From Thiothrix sp. (GTDB taxonomy: Bacteria; Pseudomonadota; Gammaproteobacteria; Thiotrichales; Thiotrichaceae): DNA of 39,255 nt. The DNA lies in the NCBI RefSeq assembly GCF_028714775.1, contig NZ_JAQTLS010000029.1, forward strand, positions 1-39,255, in the 5' to 3' direction. Positions 38,338-39,255 of the stretch are shown piece by piece. The notes beneath the pieces are model-generated. The model searched no databases. It had not been told where the DNA came from and worked only from the letters and a program-made list of their open reading frames with translations. Every line of letters starts with the position of its first letter. Within the stretch, counting starts at the first letter, position 1. Both the position numbers and the translations under genes were made by a program.

Positions 38338-38458
38338 TTTTTTCCCTGATACCCCCGCCACAGGTCGCCACGCTTTACTACAGCCCGTCAGACAAGCGCC
38401 GTCCCGTTAGCCGTAGGGATATAGCCTGAAATGACACAGGGCATCCTACGATAGAAAA
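38338..38458. other. Intergenic convergent region without a clear gene
   Basis: About 120 bases between the second methyltransferase and the late-operon terminator. Six T bases follow the methyltransferase stop, which may end rightward transcripts weakly. I see short GC stems but no known RNA family. Confidence 0.5.
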
Positions 38459-38482
38459 CTCCCCCGCAGGATTACGGGGGAG
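38459..38482 (-). terminator. Rho-independent terminator of the late operon
   Basis: CTCCCCCG and CGGGGGAG form an 8-base GC stem with an 8-base loop. On the minus strand it is followed by TTTTCT. It lies just after the endolysin gene, so it should end the long leftward late transcript. Confidence 0.82.
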
Positions 38483-38521
38483 CGCCCAAAAGGAAAGTAG
38501 CATGAAACACAAGCACACTAA

Positions 38522-39229
38522 TCAGATTATATCACAGTTCTTATTCAGATCGTCAAGCAATGCCAGCAGATTGTAGCAATACATCTCCCGGGGGTGCTTT
38601 ATCCCCGCCTTAATCAGCACTGTGCCATTTAGCCACTGGGCGCGGGGTTCGCTGGCGGGACTATACTTGAAGTAATATGCCAGCGCGTCCGGTCGCTTAA
38701 ACCACTTGCGCGACCACAGAACGCCGGTGGAATAGACCTCTGAATGTAGGTGCATCGCCGCCCCATCAGTCCAGCCTATGCGCTCCCCCGCTGTTACTGA
38801 TTCACCGAAGCGCTGGGCGGGGTCAATATGCTGGTAAAGTATCCACACCGGCAGCTCGCCAATCATGCTGCGAATCACCATGCAGCCCCCCGGTGGCGCT
38901 GGTTCGCCGACATAGGTTATCTCCCCGTCAAGGCAGCTCACAACCTCGTGGCGCTCGGTATTATCCTTGTAACGAATATCCAGCGCGCCATGCCAGCAGC
39001 CATTCTCACCCTTATTGCCTGGCGGCGGGATGATATGGCGCTCGGCAAGCTCGTCAAAATCCACGCCCCGGCTGCGGCTGCGGGAGTAGTATGCCTTGAC
39101 CGTTCCCCCCGGCTCTACCAGCGCCCCATATTCGTTGCGATCCCAGCCCTCCGGTAGCAGGGCATTATAGACCAACCAGCACCAGGGTTTAATCATGCGC
39201 GTTGCGTCAAGGGGATAAAAGGCGTTCAT
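38522..39229 (-). CDS. Endolysin, M23 peptidase family
   Basis: A 235-residue peptidoglycan hydrolase of the M23 (LytM) zinc-metallopeptidase family. The metal ligands are in place: His80 and Asp84 in WHGALD, His134 in YQHID, and His160/His162 in MHLHSEV. The enzyme would cut the peptide cross-bridges after the holin-like protein opens the membrane. It has no signal peptide. The ATG overlaps the fibre stop in the joined circle and follows AGGTGA. The N-terminal 70 residues are unassigned and could be a wall-binding region. Confidence 0.88.
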   Translation of the reverse strand: MNAFYPLDATRMIKPWCWLVYNALLPEGWDRNEYGALVEPGGTVKAYYSRSRSRGVDFDELAERHIIPPPGNKGENGCWHGALDIRYKDNTERHEVVSCLDGEITYVGEPAPPGGCMVIRSMIGELPVWILYQHIDPAQRFGESVTAGERIGWTDGAAMHLHSEVYSTGVLWSRKWFKRPDALAYYFKYSPASEPRAQWLNGTVLIKAGIKHPREMYCYNLLALLDDLNKNCDII

Positions 39230-39255
39230 CAGTTCACCTGTCTATATCGTAGGAT
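39129..39255. repeat. Terminal direct repeat, copy 2 (127 bp)
   Basis: Exact second copy of bases 1-127. Joining the two copies gives a 39,128-bp circle in which the tail fibre gene (ending at 101) runs directly into the endolysin gene (starting at 39229, which equals 101). Confidence 0.97.

Noticed and set aside
38501-38575. A 24-residue rightward peptide with AAAGGAAAG upstream
   Set aside because: It lies antisense to the endolysin end and after a terminator; nothing else supports it.
1-39255. tRNA genes, CRISPR arrays, insertion sequences, integrase
   Set aside because: None recognised by eye. A tRNA search program would be decisive for tRNAs.

Overview
The window is a complete tailed-phage genome. 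Bases 1-127 recur exactly at 39129-39255, so the molecule closes to a circle of about 39,128 bp. One overlapping direct repeat of 127 bases is what a k=127 assembler leaves on a circular contig, so this is probably a metagenome-assembled phage that is circular or circularly permuted. The virion is siphovirus-like: it has terminase, portal, HK97-type head genes, one tail-tube protein, a tape measure and long tail-tip genes, but no sheath. I see no integrase, no convincing lysogeny repressor, no DNA polymerase, no tRNA and no CRISPR array. The host is not identifiable. Promoters look sigma70-like (TTGACA/TATAAT), Shine-Dalgarno sites are strong, two proteins carry lipoboxes, one GT9 enzyme resembles heptosyltransferases, and one site fits CRP. 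Together these hint at a Gram-negative or other diderm host, but do not prove it.

Layout. (1) The leftward late block runs from 20028 down to 101 and through the circle junction to 38522: small-terminase candidate, large terminase, portal-MuF fusion, protease/scaffold, decoration protein, major capsid, connector and tail-completion proteins, tail tube, chaperone candidate, tape measure, tail-tip/baseplate proteins, lipoprotein, XhlA-like protein, holin-like protein, tail fibre, M23 endolysin. It ends at a rho-independent terminator (38459-38482). (2) The gene-free 20029-20340 region is dense in TGTTACAGAT-type repeats and is the best origin candidate. (3) The leftward replication block (20341-23316) holds a Toprim-VirE primase-helicase, a small HTH protein with a 30-bp perfect palindrome at its promoter, a small membrane protein and an unknown protein. 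(4) A divergent promoter pair (23335-23405) separates the two directions. (5) The rightward block (23425-38337) starts with a glycosyltransferase/methyltransferase cassette (GT9, GT2, two SAM methyltransferases, HTH protein). A CRP-like class II promoter follows, then a VRR-NUC-like nuclease, a possible ssDNA-binding protein, two mosaic DNA methyltransferases, a DUF5131 protein, a DUF5662 protein and about twenty small proteins, many with paired cysteines.

How it works together. The HTH proteins and palindromic sites probably time the leftward replication and rightward accessory transcripts. The phage supplies its own primase-helicase and borrows the host polymerase. The methyltransferases probably protect or mark DNA. 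The GT/MT cassette probably decorates a surface or virion component. Head, tail and lysis proteins come from one long translationally coupled operon with many ATGA/TAATG overlaps. The least explained items are the repeat-rich origin candidate, the sugar/methyl cassette, a membrane microprotein overprinted at 35618-35725, and the clustered zinc-ribbon-like microproteins.
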